A stretch of 38,554 nt of DNA. Source: Chloroflexota bacterium (GTDB lineage Bacteria; Chloroflexota; Dormibacteria; CF-121). Below are positions 24,489-32,036 of this stretch, piece after piece. Each line of letters starts with the position of its first letter. The first letter of the stretch is position 1. The position numbers and the translations under genes are program-made. The DNA is taken from contig VBDY01000139.1 in assembly GCA_005882775.1 (NCBI GenBank), positions 1-38,554 of the forward strand, read 5' to 3'. Under the pieces are notes generated by a model. The model searched no databases. It saw only the letters and a program-made list of their open reading frames with translations, and was not told where the DNA came from.

Positions 24489-24977
24489 ATGCGTCGCCGC
24501 CCCGGTAGGCTGGTCGCTCTCGGCGCCGCCGCTCTCGTAATCGCCGCCGACCAGATCAGCAAGGACTGGGCACAGGCCAACCTTGCGATCAACCAGCGGA
24601 TCACAGTCATCCCTGGCTGGCTCAGCTTTCAGCGCACCGAGAATAGTGGGGCCGCGTTCAGCTTTCTCACCGGCCACAACGAGCTCTTCATCCTGATCAC
24701 GGCTGCCCTCCTGGTACTGGTGGGGTTTCTGATCCTTGGCGGACTGGCGCCGGACCGGCTGACAGTGGTCGCGCTGGGCCTGATCCTGGGTGGCGGGCTG
24801 AGCAACCTGTTCGATCGGGTGCGACTCTCGGCCGTGGTCGATTTCGTCCGGTTCGCGTTCTGGCCGACCATCTTCAACCTGGCGGATCTGGCTATCCGGG
24901 CGGGTGCCGTCGTGGTGGTGCTGGCCGTCCTTCTCCGGCAGACGCGTCGCGGGCACCTTGACAGGCCGGTGCGCTGA
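24489..24977 (+). CDS. lspA: Lipoprotein signal peptidase (signal peptidase II)
   Basis: This membrane aspartyl protease removes signal peptides from prolipoproteins after diacylglyceryl transfer. The 162 aa protein has four hydrophobic helices and the family motifs: ADQISKDWAQ near the N-terminus, FQRTENSGAAFSFL, GGGLSNLFDRVRLSAVVDFVRF and IFNLADLAI. The two catalytic aspartates are those in VVDF and FNLAD. Its substrates in this window would include the two lipobox-bearing solute-binding proteins. ATG 24489 (MRRRPGRL) is chosen because a TACGAT box ends 7 nt upstream; the track start at 24480 adds only MAG. Confidence 0.95.
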   Translation: MRRRPGRLVALGAAALVIAADQISKDWAQANLAINQRITVIPGWLSFQRTENSGAAFSFLTGHNELFILITAALLVLVGFLILGGLAPDRLTVVALGLILGGGLSNLFDRVRLSAVVDFVRFAFWPTIFNLADLAIRAGAVVVVLAVLLRQTRRGHLDRPVR

Positions 24978-25011
24978 GGGTTTAGTGTGATACCAGGAGG
25001 GAGCACGTTCA

Positions 25012-25509
25012 GTGGAATATGCCGGTGTCCGAAGCCTGCCCGAGCCGCCTATCCAGACCAGCCATGTCCGGGAGATGGCGGCCAACCTTCTCCTCGGACG
25101 GGCCCTGCAGACGCTCGATGGCGCCTGCGGGACAGTCGTCTACTCGGATGTTGAAGGCCGCTGGAACTCGGACAGCTTTGCCCTACCCGGGCGGCCCGAC
25201 CGGCTCCACGAGCTCCAGCCGGTGATCGAAGCCATGCTCGAGTGGACCCTTTACACGGAGAAGCCGGTCGCCGTCAATGACCTGGCCCGCAGCCCCTGGT
25301 CCAAGCACCTGATGCATGGGTCGGCGCCTCCGCCCGGCGCGCTGGTCGCCACTCCGCTCGCCCAGCGGGGCGCAATCTGGGGCGCGATCGCCGTCTATCG
25401 CGAATCGCCGGTCGCGGGTTCTATGGCACTCCTCGGCCAGCTTGCCGAGGTCGCGACCGAACCGCTGAGCTCGCTGGGAACCGGTCGCCCGGAGGGCGTC
25501 TCGAGCTAG
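25012..25509 (+). CDS. GAF-like domain protein
   Basis: A 165 aa soluble protein that appears to be a single GAF-like sensor domain. A first helix (VREMAANLLLGRALQTLDG) is followed by a strand (CGTVVYSD), a middle segment EWTLYTEKPVAVNDLARSPWSKH that resembles the GAF V-x-N-D-x-x-x-x-P-x region, and a final ALVATPLAQRGAIWGAIAVYRESP strand pair typical of GAF. No output domain is attached. The start is GTG 25012 with AGGAGGG about 11 nt upstream. A TAGTGT box at 24983-24988 could be its promoter, so this gene has a normal leader. Ligand and partner are unknown. Confidence 0.7.
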   Translation: MEYAGVRSLPEPPIQTSHVREMAANLLLGRALQTLDGACGTVVYSDVEGRWNSDSFALPGRPDRLHELQPVIEAMLEWTLYTEKPVAVNDLARSPWSKHLMHGSAPPPGALVATPLAQRGAIWGAIAVYRESPVAGSMALLGQLAEVATEPLSSLGTGRPEGVSS

Positions 25510-25524
25510 CGCCCTCGCACAACA

Positions 25525-25601
25525 ACGCCTCTATTGCGCGCGTTACGGCGCGCGCTTTGGGCCGGCGGGCACGGCTCGGGCCTAAGTCGGCCCTCGCCTC
25601 C
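25525..25601. repeat. GC-rich intergenic repeat, single copy upstream of pepP
   Basis: This 77-bp copy runs from ACGCCTCTATTGCGCGCG to CCCTCGCCTCC and is nearly identical to segments of 24339-24466. It contains the palindrome GCGCGC-GTTACG-GCGCGC. It fills most of the 106-bp gap and directly abuts the TATGAT box of the next gene. Confidence 0.8.
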
Positions 25602-25607
25602 TATGAT
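25602..25607 (+). promoter_or_regulatory. -10 box of the M24 peptidase operon
   Basis: TATGAT, 8 nt before ATG 25616, with no ribosome-binding site: leaderless pattern. The repeat copy ends at the base before it. Confidence 0.6.
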
Positions 25608-25615
25608 CAGCCCGT

Positions 25616-26713
25616 ATGCGTGCGGCTGAATCGACGCACAGGTTGGAGCCGCTCCGGCAGCGGCTTCAGGAGCGAGACCTCGATGCGATTGTGGTTTCGG
25701 CTCCGGCAAACGTGCGCTACCTCTCCGGGTTCAGCGGGAGCCTGGGCTTCCTGGTGGTCACCGCGGCTTCGGCCGAGATCCTGGGGGACAGCCGGTACTG
25801 GATCCAGATGGCGGAGGAGGCTCCCGCCTACACGCTGGTGCGGGCTGGCCAGTCGACCCGGCTGTTTGACCTGGTGCCCGAACGGCTTCGGGCGCTGGGG
25901 GCGAGACGCGTCGGATTTGAGGCGCAGCACCTAACGGTCGCGGCCTACGACCGCCTTCACCTTGGGGTCGGCGACGGCATCGACCTGCGTCCGACCAGCG
26001 GCCTGATCGAAGAGTTACGGATGCGCAAATCGCCGGACGAGGTCGAGCTGCTTCGGGCGGCCGCCGATATTTCGAGCCGCGCCTTCGATCGGGTGCTGAA
26101 GGCGATTCGACCTGGGCTGCGTGAGCGCGACGTGGCCTTCCTGCTCGAGCAGACGTTTCGCGAGCTTGGCGCAGACGGACCCGCTTTCGACACCATCGTC
26201 GCCGCGGGAGAGCGCGCGGCCCTTCCCCACGCCCATCCCACCGACCGGACCATTGTCCAGGGGGACATGGTCGTGATCGACTTCGGCGCCAGCGCTGCCG
26301 GATACTGCGCCGACATCACCCGGACCGTAGTGGTGGGCTCCGCCTCGCCGGACCAGCGTCGCGCCCTGGAGACGGTCCGGGCCGCCCAGCAGCAGTCCGT
26401 CCAGGCGATGAAGCCCGGGGTGGCCTGCGCCGAAATCGACCGGATTGCCCGCGACGCTGTCACCGCTGCGGCTGGCGCCGAGGCCGCCTTCGGCCACGGG
26501 CTCGGGCATGGGGTCGGGCTGGAGGTGCACGAGCGACCCGGCCTGTCTGCGAGCGACGACACGGTATTGCAGCCGGGCATGGTGATCACCAACGAGCCCG
26601 GCGTCTACATCGCGGGCTGGGGTGGCGTCCGGCTCGAGGACATGGTGCTCATCACCGCACAGGGTAATGAGGTGATCAGCTCTGCCTCGCGGATGGCCGA
26701 GATCGGCTCGTGA
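25616..26713 (+). CDS. Xaa-Pro peptidase family M24 (PepP/PepQ type)
   Basis: A 365 aa cytoplasmic metallopeptidase cleaving X-Pro bonds. An N-terminal creatinase-like domain (LRQRLQERDLDAIVVSAPANVRYLSGFSGS, about 1-130) is followed by the pita-bread catalytic domain. The metal ligands are visible: D222 and D233 in VVIDFGASAAGYCADITRT, the His in GHGLGHGVGLEVHERPG, and the glutamates in ITNEPGVYI and GGVRLEDMVLIT. The sequence alone does not separate aminopeptidase P from prolidase. It is the first gene of a three-gene overlapping unit with an MBL hydrolase and a cobalamin-binding-type protein. The start ATG 25616 follows a TATGAT box by 8 nt. Confidence 0.93.
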   Translation: MRAAESTHRLEPLRQRLQERDLDAIVVSAPANVRYLSGFSGSLGFLVVTAASAEILGDSRYWIQMAEEAPAYTLVRAGQSTRLFDLVPERLRALGARRVGFEAQHLTVAAYDRLHLGVGDGIDLRPTSGLIEELRMRKSPDEVELLRAAADISSRAFDRVLKAIRPGLRERDVAFLLEQTFRELGADGPAFDTIVAAGERAALPHAHPTDRTIVQGDMVVIDFGASAAGYCADITRTVVVGSASPDQRRALETVRAAQQQSVQAMKPGVACAEIDRIARDAVTAAAGAEAAFGHGLGHGVGLEVHERPGLSASDDTVLQPGMVITNEPGVYIAGWGGVRLEDMVLITAQGNEVISSASRMAEIGS

Positions 26714-27375
26714 CCGCGGTCGACCAGCTGCGCGAAAAGCTGGAGCTGTCGGTATTCGCGGATGACCTGTTCGGCGAGAACAGCTATCTGCTCTGCCGCC
26801 GTGACACGAAGGCCGCTCTCCTTATCGATCCCGGTTTGCAGTATCCACAGGTGCTGCGACGGATCGCGGCTGACGGGCTGGCGGTGGAAGCCATCCTTAT
26901 CACCCACGCCCACGTCGACCACATCGCCGGCGTACCCGCGGTGCGCGCCGAGACAGCCTCCCCGGTGGCCATGCATCCGGATGACCATGCCCTGCTCGAC
27001 TGGGGGCAATTCCAGGGCCTTCCCTTCATACCATCCGGGTTCCAGCCATTCACGGTCGATAACCCGCTCGTTCACGGGCAGGCGATCGACTTTCAGGACC
27101 TGAAGCTGCGCGTGCTCCACACGCCCGGTCACACCCAGGGCTCGGTCTGTTTCCTGATCGGGCTCGATTGCTTCGCCGGTGACACCCTGTTTCAACGCAG
27201 CATCGGGCGAACCGACCTGCCGGGTGGGGATGCTCAGAAGATTGTGTTGTCGATCCGCAATGTCCTCTACGCGCTTCCGGCAAAGACCGTGGTCCATCCG
27301 GGACACGGCCCGCGGACCAGCATCGAGGAGGAGATGCTGCTCAACCCTTTTGTGCCGGGGCAAACGGGACGGTGA
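26710..27375 (+). CDS. Glyoxalase II-like metallo-beta-lactamase hydrolase
   Basis: A 221 aa cytoplasmic hydrolase of the YcbL/GloB-like group. The zinc-binding motif is ITHAHVDHIAG (H66, H68, D70, H71). Further ligands lie in LHTPGHTQGSVCF, AGDTLFQRSIGRTDLPGGD and VVHPGHGP. The GDTLF...GRTDLPGG segment is diagnostic of the group that includes glyoxalase II-type thioesterases and persulfide dioxygenases. The substrate is uncertain. The start GTG 26710 overlaps the upstream stop by 4 nt, and the stop overlaps the next GTG by 4 nt. Confidence 0.9.
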   Translation: MTAVDQLREKLELSVFADDLFGENSYLLCRRDTKAALLIDPGLQYPQVLRRIAADGLAVEAILITHAHVDHIAGVPAVRAETASPVAMHPDDHALLDWGQFQGLPFIPSGFQPFTVDNPLVHGQAIDFQDLKLRVLHTPGHTQGSVCFLIGLDCFAGDTLFQRSIGRTDLPGGDAQKIVLSIRNVLYALPAKTVVHPGHGPRTSIEEEMLLNPFVPGQTGR

Positions 27376-28286
27376 GGATCGCTTCACTCCTCCCCAGCGC
27401 CACCGAGATCGTCTGCGCGCTGGGCCTCGAGGACCAGCTCGTCGCCGTGACCCACGAGTGCGACTTCCCGGCGTCGGTCGCCGGCAAGCCGGTGGTGACC
27501 GCCAGCTTGATCGAGGGCAACGGGTCGAGCTCTGAGATCGATCGCCATATCCGCCGGCTGGTCCACGCTGGGAGCAGCATCTACCGGCTCGATGCCGACC
27601 GGCTCCACGCGCTCAGGCCCGACCTGATCCTCACCCAGGAGCTCTGTGCCGTCTGCGCTGTCTCGTATCCGATTGTTGAAGCGGCCGCTCGCCGGCTGGA
27701 CGAGTCAACCCAGCTGGTATCGCTCGAACCGGAGCGGCTGGAGGACGTCTTCGGCCACATCGCCCTGGTCGCCCGCCTGGCCGGCCGCCCGTCGGCTGCA
27801 TCGCCCATCATTGGCAGCCTTAAGGACCGGATCAAGGCTGTCCGCGGGCTGCTCCAAGGGGTCGTTCCGGCGCGTGTCGTCTGTCTGGAATGGCTTGACC
27901 CCCTATACAGCTGCGGTCACTGGACGCCCGAGCTGGTCGAGCTGGCGGGTGGGCTCGAGCTGCTTGGCGTTGCCGGCCGCCCGGCGGAGCGGGTTGCCTG
28001 GGACGACGTTCGAGAATCCGATCCTGACGTTCTGGTGGTGATGGCCTGCGGCTTCTCGCTATCGAAGAGCCAGGCCGAGGTGGCGTCTCTGGCGGGCCGC
28101 CCCGGTTTTGATGAGATGCGCGCGGTGCGATCCGGCAGGGTCTACGTTGTCGATGGGAACGCGTTCTTCAGCCGGCCGGGTCCTCGGCTCGTCACCAGCG
28201 TCGAGATCCTGGCCGGCCTGCTTCATCCCGACGTCGTACCGCCGCCGGCCGCGAGCGCGGCCGCCCGCTGGAGCCGGCCGGTTTAG
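27372..28286 (+). CDS. Periplasmic-binding-fold cobalamin-binding protein (BtuF-like, no signal peptide)
   Basis: The 304 aa protein is of the ABC metallochelate-binding fold (PF01497 type). The N-terminus MRIASLLPSATEIVCALGLEDQLVAVTHECDFP is the hallmark of the BtuF-like cobalamin-binding subgroup. LDADRLHALRPDLILTQELCAVCAVSY and VVCLEWLDPLYSCGHWTPELVELAGG follow. No signal peptide or lipobox is present, so unlike BtuF it is predicted to be cytoplasmic; that is common for this subgroup. No transporter genes and no cobalamin riboswitch are nearby, so a role in corrinoid uptake is unproven. GTG 27372 overlaps the preceding stop. It converges on a small membrane protein gene with a 4-nt overlap. 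Confidence 0.85.
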   Translation: MRIASLLPSATEIVCALGLEDQLVAVTHECDFPASVAGKPVVTASLIEGNGSSSEIDRHIRRLVHAGSSIYRLDADRLHALRPDLILTQELCAVCAVSYPIVEAAARRLDESTQLVSLEPERLEDVFGHIALVARLAGRPSAASPIIGSLKDRIKAVRGLLQGVVPARVVCLEWLDPLYSCGHWTPELVELAGGLELLGVAGRPAERVAWDDVRESDPDVLVVMACGFSLSKSQAEVASLAGRPGFDEMRAVRSGRVYVVDGNAFFSRPGPRLVTSVEILAGLLHPDVVPPPAASAAARWSRPV

Positions 28287-28444
28287 CCGCCGTAGGCAAA
28301 GCGGAAGAAGGCGGCGGCGATCAGGATCAGAAGGATCCCACCCCCCAGCAGGAGCAGTCCGGCGCCGATGACGAATCCGGCCATCCGCGCAAAGGCGAGC
28401 TTTAGCTCCTCCTCGGGCGTTTGCCCTTCGGGATTGTCCATCAT
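28283..28444 (-). CDS. Small single-pass membrane protein, unknown
   Basis: About 53 aa: MMDNPEGQTPEEELKLAFARM, then one long hydrophobic helix (GFVIGAGLLLLGGGILLILIAAAFFRFAYGG). ATG 28444 is chosen because it overlaps the stop of the upstream minus-strand gene (ATGATG), giving a coupled pair; the ORF track extension upstream lies within that gene. The family is not recognised. The acidic N-terminus and C-terminal helix are compatible with an accessory membrane subunit. Confidence 0.6.
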   Translation of the reverse strand: MMDNPEGQTPEEELKLAFARMAGFVIGAGLLLLGGGILLILIAAAFFRFAYGG

Positions 28445-28905
28445 CGAACCGGCAGCTGGTCGTGGTCGTCCGTGAGCGTCTCCCCGCCGTCCGCGACCCA
28501 ATCTTTGAACGGACCACGCGGGGGCCCGAGATCGGACGGTGCCCAGCGGTCAATCTGGTGCATGGCGTCCAGGAGCAGCTCCTCGAGCTGGCGCTGGCTC
28601 GCCCGGCGGTCGAACGCGCCCGCCTTGGCCGAGACCAGGCGGCGCGTCCGCGAGGTCAGGTCGTCCACCCACCAGGTGGCGCTGACGTCGAGCAGATGTC
28701 CAGTCCGCTCCCGGTAGCTGACGGTCAGCCGAGCCTCGCCCCCCTGTTGCCGCGCGCAACGTAATTCCCAGGCGGCCTTTCCCCGTCGGTACCGATCGAT
28801 GACAAAACCGTTTGTTCGGGCGAAGGCTTCAAGCGTGGGCGCCACCGCCCGAAACGCCTCGATAATCTCCACCGGCACGGGGCTCAGTCTCGTGAGCGGT
28901 CGCAC
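28441..28905 (-). CDS. Hypothetical protein, 154 aa
   Basis: I do not recognise a family. The protein is soluble. It has a helical start (PVPVEIIEAFRAVAPTLEAFARTNGFVIDRYRRGK), a strand-rich middle (AAWELRCARQQGGEARLTVSYRERTGHLLDVSATWWVDDLTSRTRRLV), a helix (RQLEELLLDAMHQIDRW) and an acidic end. GTG 28905 is supported by a minus-strand TAGAAT box 6 nt upstream. It shares a 26-bp divergent promoter with the CoA-binding protein and is coupled to the small membrane protein downstream. Base composition matches its neighbours, so it looks native. Confidence 0.65.
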   Translation of the reverse strand: MRPLTRLSPVPVEIIEAFRAVAPTLEAFARTNGFVIDRYRRGKAAWELRCARQQGGEARLTVSYRERTGHLLDVSATWWVDDLTSRTRRLVSAKAGAFDRRASQRQLEELLLDAMHQIDRWAPSDLGPPRGPFKDWVADGGETLTDDHDQLPVR

Positions 28906-28911
28906 CGGATC

Positions 28912-28925
28912 ATTCTAGGTAGAGT
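28912..28925. promoter_or_regulatory. Bidirectional leaderless promoter region, 154-aa hypothetical / CoA-binding protein
   Basis: Minus strand: TAGAAT (28917-28912), then 6 nt to GTG 28905. Plus strand: TAGAGT (28920-28925), then 6 nt to GTG 28932. The two -10 boxes are 2 bp apart and the starts are separated by 26 bp. Confidence 0.6.
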
Positions 28926-28931
28926 GAGATC

Positions 28932-29345
28932 GTGGTCTCGTTCAACGAACCGGCGACCGTCGAACGGATACTCTCGACCGCGAAGACGATCGCGGTGGTT
29001 GGACTGAGCCCGAATCCCCATCGTCCAAGCCACGGGGTGGCTCGATACCTGCAACGCGCCGGGTACCGGATAATTCCCGTGAACCCGGTGGCCGATGAGG
29101 TCCTCGGGGAGCGAGCCCGGGCCTCCCTTCTGGAAATCGCGGAGCCGGTGGACGTGGTCGATGTCTTCCGCCGGGCGGAATTCGTGTCGGATATCACCGA
29201 TCAGGCGATCGCGATCAAGGCCAGGGCGCTCTGGCTACAGGATGGCGTTGTCGATCCGAAGAGCGCCCAGCGCGCACTCGATGCCGGCCTGGACGTGGTG
29301 ATGGACGATTGCATGATGCGCCGCCACGCGCGGCGGGCCGACTGA
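28932..29345 (+). CDS. CoA-binding domain protein (YccU-like)
   Basis: A 137 aa cytoplasmic protein consisting of one Rossmann-type CoA-binding domain. It shows TIAVVGLSPNPHRPSHGVARYLQRAGYRIIPVNPVADEVLGERA at the N-terminus, then EPVDVVDVFRRAEFVSDITDQAIAIKARALWLQDGVV and a C-terminal GLDVVMDDCMMRRHAR. This is the complete YccU-type architecture, known to bind CoA, with no enzymatic role established. GTG 28932 lies 6 nt after a TAGAGT box. It converges on the glutamate dehydrogenase gene across a 30-nt gap. Confidence 0.92.
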   Translation: MVSFNEPATVERILSTAKTIAVVGLSPNPHRPSHGVARYLQRAGYRIIPVNPVADEVLGERARASLLEIAEPVDVVDVFRRAEFVSDITDQAIAIKARALWLQDGVVDPKSAQRALDAGLDVVMDDCMMRRHARRAD

Positions 29346-29375
29346 GCCAGCCGTCTTCCGATCAGGCAGGAAACG

Positions 29376-30533
29376 TTAGTGGCGTCGCATTCTCCTTTGC
29401 ATGCGCTGTTCTGCGATCGCCTCGGCCGCCTGCCGGGTGCCCAAGTGGTCCCGATGCGATCGCTCCAGCAGCTCCCGCGTGGTATCCCGGAGCTGCTCAC
29501 GCGTGACGCTGAAGATTGATTCGAGGCTGGGCTCCAGCCGTCGCTCCAGGAGGCCGCAGAAGAGGAAGGCGGCCGCCGCGTTCGTGACGAAGTCCGGCAG
29601 GACCACCACGCCGCGCCGCTCGAGCGCGCACTCGGCGTCGGTGGTGACCGGGTTGTTCGCCCCCTCAGCCAGCAGCCGGCAGCGGACGCTCCCCTGATTT
29701 CCCTCGTGGATCGCACCCCCGATCGCGGCCGGGATCAGGATGTCAACGGGTTGCGTCAACCATTCGGGCTCCGGAACCTGGCGGGTGGATGCAGGGAGGC
29801 GGGAGCGGTCGATGTGGCCGAAGCGGTCGCGGATGCTGAGCAAGTGTGGAATGTCGAGTCCGGCCTGATCGACTACCGTGCCTTCTATGTCAGCGACCGC
29901 GATGAAGCGGGCGCCGGCGCGATGGAGGTAGCGAGCGGCCGCCCCGCCCACGTTTCCGAAGCCCTGCATGGAGACGGTCGCACCCCGGATGTCGAGACCC
30001 ATGACGTCGGTCGCCTCCATGGTGACCTCGGCCACGCCGAACCCGGCGACCAGCTCAGTGATGGCGACCCCTTCACTGGTCAGGCTGAGCGCGGCCCGGA
30101 CTCGAGCCAGCCCGGCGCCGCCCTCGCTCTTGAAGCCGGCCTGCAGTGGATGGGTGAGCCCGATGACCTGGCAGGCGGCGACGATGTCGTCCTCTCGAGT
30201 GCCCAGGTCGGCGCCGGTTGCGTAGCGATCGGCGATGTCCGGCTTGATCGCTTCCAGGAACCGGCGAAGGACGTCCGGCGCCTGGGGCGATGCCGGGTCG
30301 CAGTCTATCCCTGACTTCGCGCCCCCGTAGGGGATGTCCAGGATGGCCATCTTGTACGACATGGTCCGAGCCAGGCCGGCAACCTCGGCGACCGTAACGC
30401 CGGGCCGCATCCGGATTCCACCCGAGCACATCCCACCGATCAGGCGGTCGATAACGAAGTAACCCCTGGCCGGAGTCAGCGGATCGCGCCACTCGGTGAC
30501 GAGGTAAGGGGACGGTGCCGAGGGCACGGTCAA
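29376..30533 (-). CDS. Glu/Leu/Phe/Val dehydrogenase
   Basis: A 385 aa oxidative deaminase of the glutamate dehydrogenase superfamily, using NAD(P). The N-terminal substrate domain has GGIRMRPGVTVAEVAGLARTMSYKMAILDIPYGGAKSGI, with the conserved lysines K61 and K73, and the catalytic aspartate D109 in ATGADLGT. The Rossmann domain starts at VSMQGFGNVGGAAARYLHRAGA, and ILIPAAIGGAI and LLAEGANNPVTTDAE follow. Its substrate (glutamate or a branched-chain amino acid) is not decided by what I can see. TTG 30533 overlaps the csaA stop by 4 nt; GTG 30527 is an alternative. It is probably co-transcribed with csaA. Confidence 0.92.
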   Translation of the reverse strand: MTVPSAPSPYLVTEWRDPLTPARGYFVIDRLIGGMCSGGIRMRPGVTVAEVAGLARTMSYKMAILDIPYGGAKSGIDCDPASPQAPDVLRRFLEAIKPDIADRYATGADLGTREDDIVAACQVIGLTHPLQAGFKSEGGAGLARVRAALSLTSEGVAITELVAGFGVAEVTMEATDVMGLDIRGATVSMQGFGNVGGAAARYLHRAGARFIAVADIEGTVVDQAGLDIPHLLSIRDRFGHIDRSRLPASTRQVPEPEWLTQPVDILIPAAIGGAIHEGNQGSVRCRLLAEGANNPVTTDAECALERRGVVVLPDFVTNAAAAFLFCGLLERRLEPSLESIFSVTREQLRDTTRELLERSHRDHLGTRQAAEAIAEQRMQRRMRRH

Positions 30534-30880
30534 AAGACTCGGGCGCCCAGGGGAACATCGAGGTCGGGGTGGAGCAGGACGATGGCGCCCGCCTCGTCCG
30601 GCACGCCCAGGACCAGGACTTCCGATCTGACCGGTCCGACCTGGCGGGCCGGAAAGTTGGTGACGGCGACCACCAGCCGCCCGCGGAGATCCTCGGGCAT
30701 GTAGTGGGTGGTCAGCTGGGCGCTCGACCGCCGCCTTCCGATGACCGGGCCGAAGTCGATGACCAGCCTGTAGGCGGGCTTACGCGCTTGTGGAAACGCT
30801 TCCGCCTCCGCGATTCGGCCAACGCGCATATCGACTTTCTCAAAGTCCGAGATGTCGATCCGGGCGTTGGCGTCCTCCAA
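30530..30880 (-). CDS. csaA: CsaA-like tRNA-binding-domain protein
   Basis: A 116 aa OB-fold protein of the CsaA/MetRS-C/Trbp111 family. The sequence ISDFEKVDMRVGRIAEAEAFPQARKPAYRLVIDFGPVIGRRRSSAQLTTHYMPEDLRGRLVVAVTNFPARQVGPVRSEVLVLGV covers the whole CsaA signature. CsaA has been described as an export-related chaperone and binds tRNA-like RNA; the cellular role remains unclear. TTG 30880 (LEDANARIDI) is chosen because a minus-strand TACACT box ends 7 nt upstream. The track start at 30946 lies inside the divergent aminotransferase gene. It overlaps the dehydrogenase downstream by 4 nt. Confidence 0.88.
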   Translation of the reverse strand: MEDANARIDISDFEKVDMRVGRIAEAEAFPQARKPAYRLVIDFGPVIGRRRSSAQLTTHYMPEDLRGRLVVAVTNFPARQVGPVRSEVLVLGVPDEAGAIVLLHPDLDVPLGARVF

Positions 30881-30886
30881 CGCAAC

Positions 30887-30897
30887 TAGTGTAGTGT
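30887..30897. promoter_or_regulatory. Overlapping bidirectional -10 boxes, csaA / class V aminotransferase
   Basis: The 11-mer TAGTGTAGTGT holds two plus-strand TAGTGT boxes (30887-30892 and 30892-30897). The second is 8 nt before ATG 30906. On the minus strand it holds TACACT (30893-30888), 7 nt before TTG 30880. The two start codons are 25 bp apart and the boxes share bases, so only one direction can be occupied at a time. Confidence 0.6.
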
Positions 30898-30905
30898 GCC
30901 GGAGC

Positions 30906-32036
30906 ATGCCGCTGACGAGCCAGGAAATGCGCGATGTGTTTCCCATCGCGCGGCGGTACGCCTACCTTGACCACTCCTCGATCGCGCCTCTGGCGACCCC
31001 GGTCCGCACCACCATGGAGGTCTTCTTGAACCGCCAGTCAGAGGAGCCCTTCGACCTCGACCATTGGGAGCGGCTGCGGATCCAGGTGCGGGCACGGATC
31101 GCGGAGCTGGTCGGGGCGCGCCCCGAGGCAATCGCCTTCATCAAGAACACCACCGCCGGGCTGGGCCTGGTAGCCGCCGGGCTGGATTGGCGTGAGGGCG
31201 ACAACATCGTTGGAGTAGCAGGCGAGTTCCCGGCCAATATCTACCCCTGGCTCGGCCTGAAGGATCGAGGCGTGACTCTGCGCCTCTGCCCGCACGACGC
31301 CGGCCGGGTGGACCCCAAGGCGCTGCTCGGTCTCTGCGACGACCGCACCCGGGTGGTGGCGATCAGCCTGGTGCAGTTCTGGAGCGGGTTCCGCAGTGAT
31401 CTCAAGGCGCTCTCGACTGGCCTGCGCTCGACGAACACCCTGCTGGTGGTGGACGGCATACAGGCCGTCGGTGTGCTGCAGGTGCAGCTCGGACAGCTGG
31501 CGGTTGACGTGCTGGCCTGCGGTGCGCAGAAGTGGATGCTCGGCCCGACCGGGATCGGCTTTGCCTATCTCAGCCAGCGAGCCCTGGACCGCGTGCGGCC
31601 GGTGGTGATCGGGACCGATAGCGTCGTACACGACCGCGAGTATTTCGAATACGACCTTACCTTCAAGGCAGATGCGCGACGCTTCGAGGAAGCCGCTCCC
31701 AACTGGCCGGGAATCCTGGGCATGGGAGCTGCGGTCAACCTCTTGGTGCGCGCCGGGCTGGCCGCCGTGGAGACCGGGGCGCTCCGGCTCGCCGACCGCC
31801 TCCGCGATGAGCTCATAAGCCGGGGCTTCAGGCTGGTATTCAGACCGGAGCGGCAGGGAGAGAAGTCTGCGATCGTCTCTTTCCGTCATCCGCGGATGGT
31901 GCCAGCCGAGGTGCATCGGCGCCTCCACGATGCCGGGATCATTCTTTCCCTGCGAGGCGACTTCCTTCGGGCTTCCCCGCATTACTACAACAACGACGCG
32001 GACATCGACCGGTTGCTCGAGGCGCTTCCCCGATGA
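30906..32036 (+). CDS. Class V aminotransferase / cysteine desulfurase-like PLP enzyme
   Basis: A 376 aa fold-type I PLP enzyme. The early YAYLDHSSIAPLATPVRTTM, the FIKNTTAGLGLVAAGLDWREGDNIV cofactor loop, VVDGIQAVG with D183, and the Schiff-base lysine K209 in LACGAQKWMLGPTGIGFAYL are all present. This order and the HSS/GAQK motifs match the class V group (isopenicillin-N epimerase/cysteine desulfurase-like). A conserved active-site Cys of desulfurases is not evident, so the reaction is not assigned. ATG 30906 is preferred to GTG 30852, since it lies 8 nt after a TAGTGT box and the upstream part belongs to csaA. The stop overlaps the DUF2127 start. Confidence 0.9.
   Translation: MPLTSQEMRDVFPIARRYAYLDHSSIAPLATPVRTTMEVFLNRQSEEPFDLDHWERLRIQVRARIAELVGARPEAIAFIKNTTAGLGLVAAGLDWREGDNIVGVAGEFPANIYPWLGLKDRGVTLRLCPHDAGRVDPKALLGLCDDRTRVVAISLVQFWSGFRSDLKALSTGLRSTNTLLVVDGIQAVGVLQVQLGQLAVDVLACGAQKWMLGPTGIGFAYLSQRALDRVRPVVIGTDSVVHDREYFEYDLTFKADARRFEEAAPNWPGILGMGAAVNLLVRAGLAAVETGALRLADRLRDELISRGFRLVFRPERQGEKSAIVSFRHPRMVPAEVHRRLHDAGIILSLRGDFLRASPHYYNNDADIDRLLEALPR

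Noticed and set aside
24319-25601. Repeats considered as a CRISPR array
   Set aside because: Units are of unequal length, adjacent to one another without unique spacers, separated by whole genes, and no cas genes are present.
27200-27371. Cobalamin riboswitch ahead of the BtuF-like gene
   Set aside because: The gene overlaps the upstream coding sequence by 4 nt, so there is no untranslated leader to hold a riboswitch.
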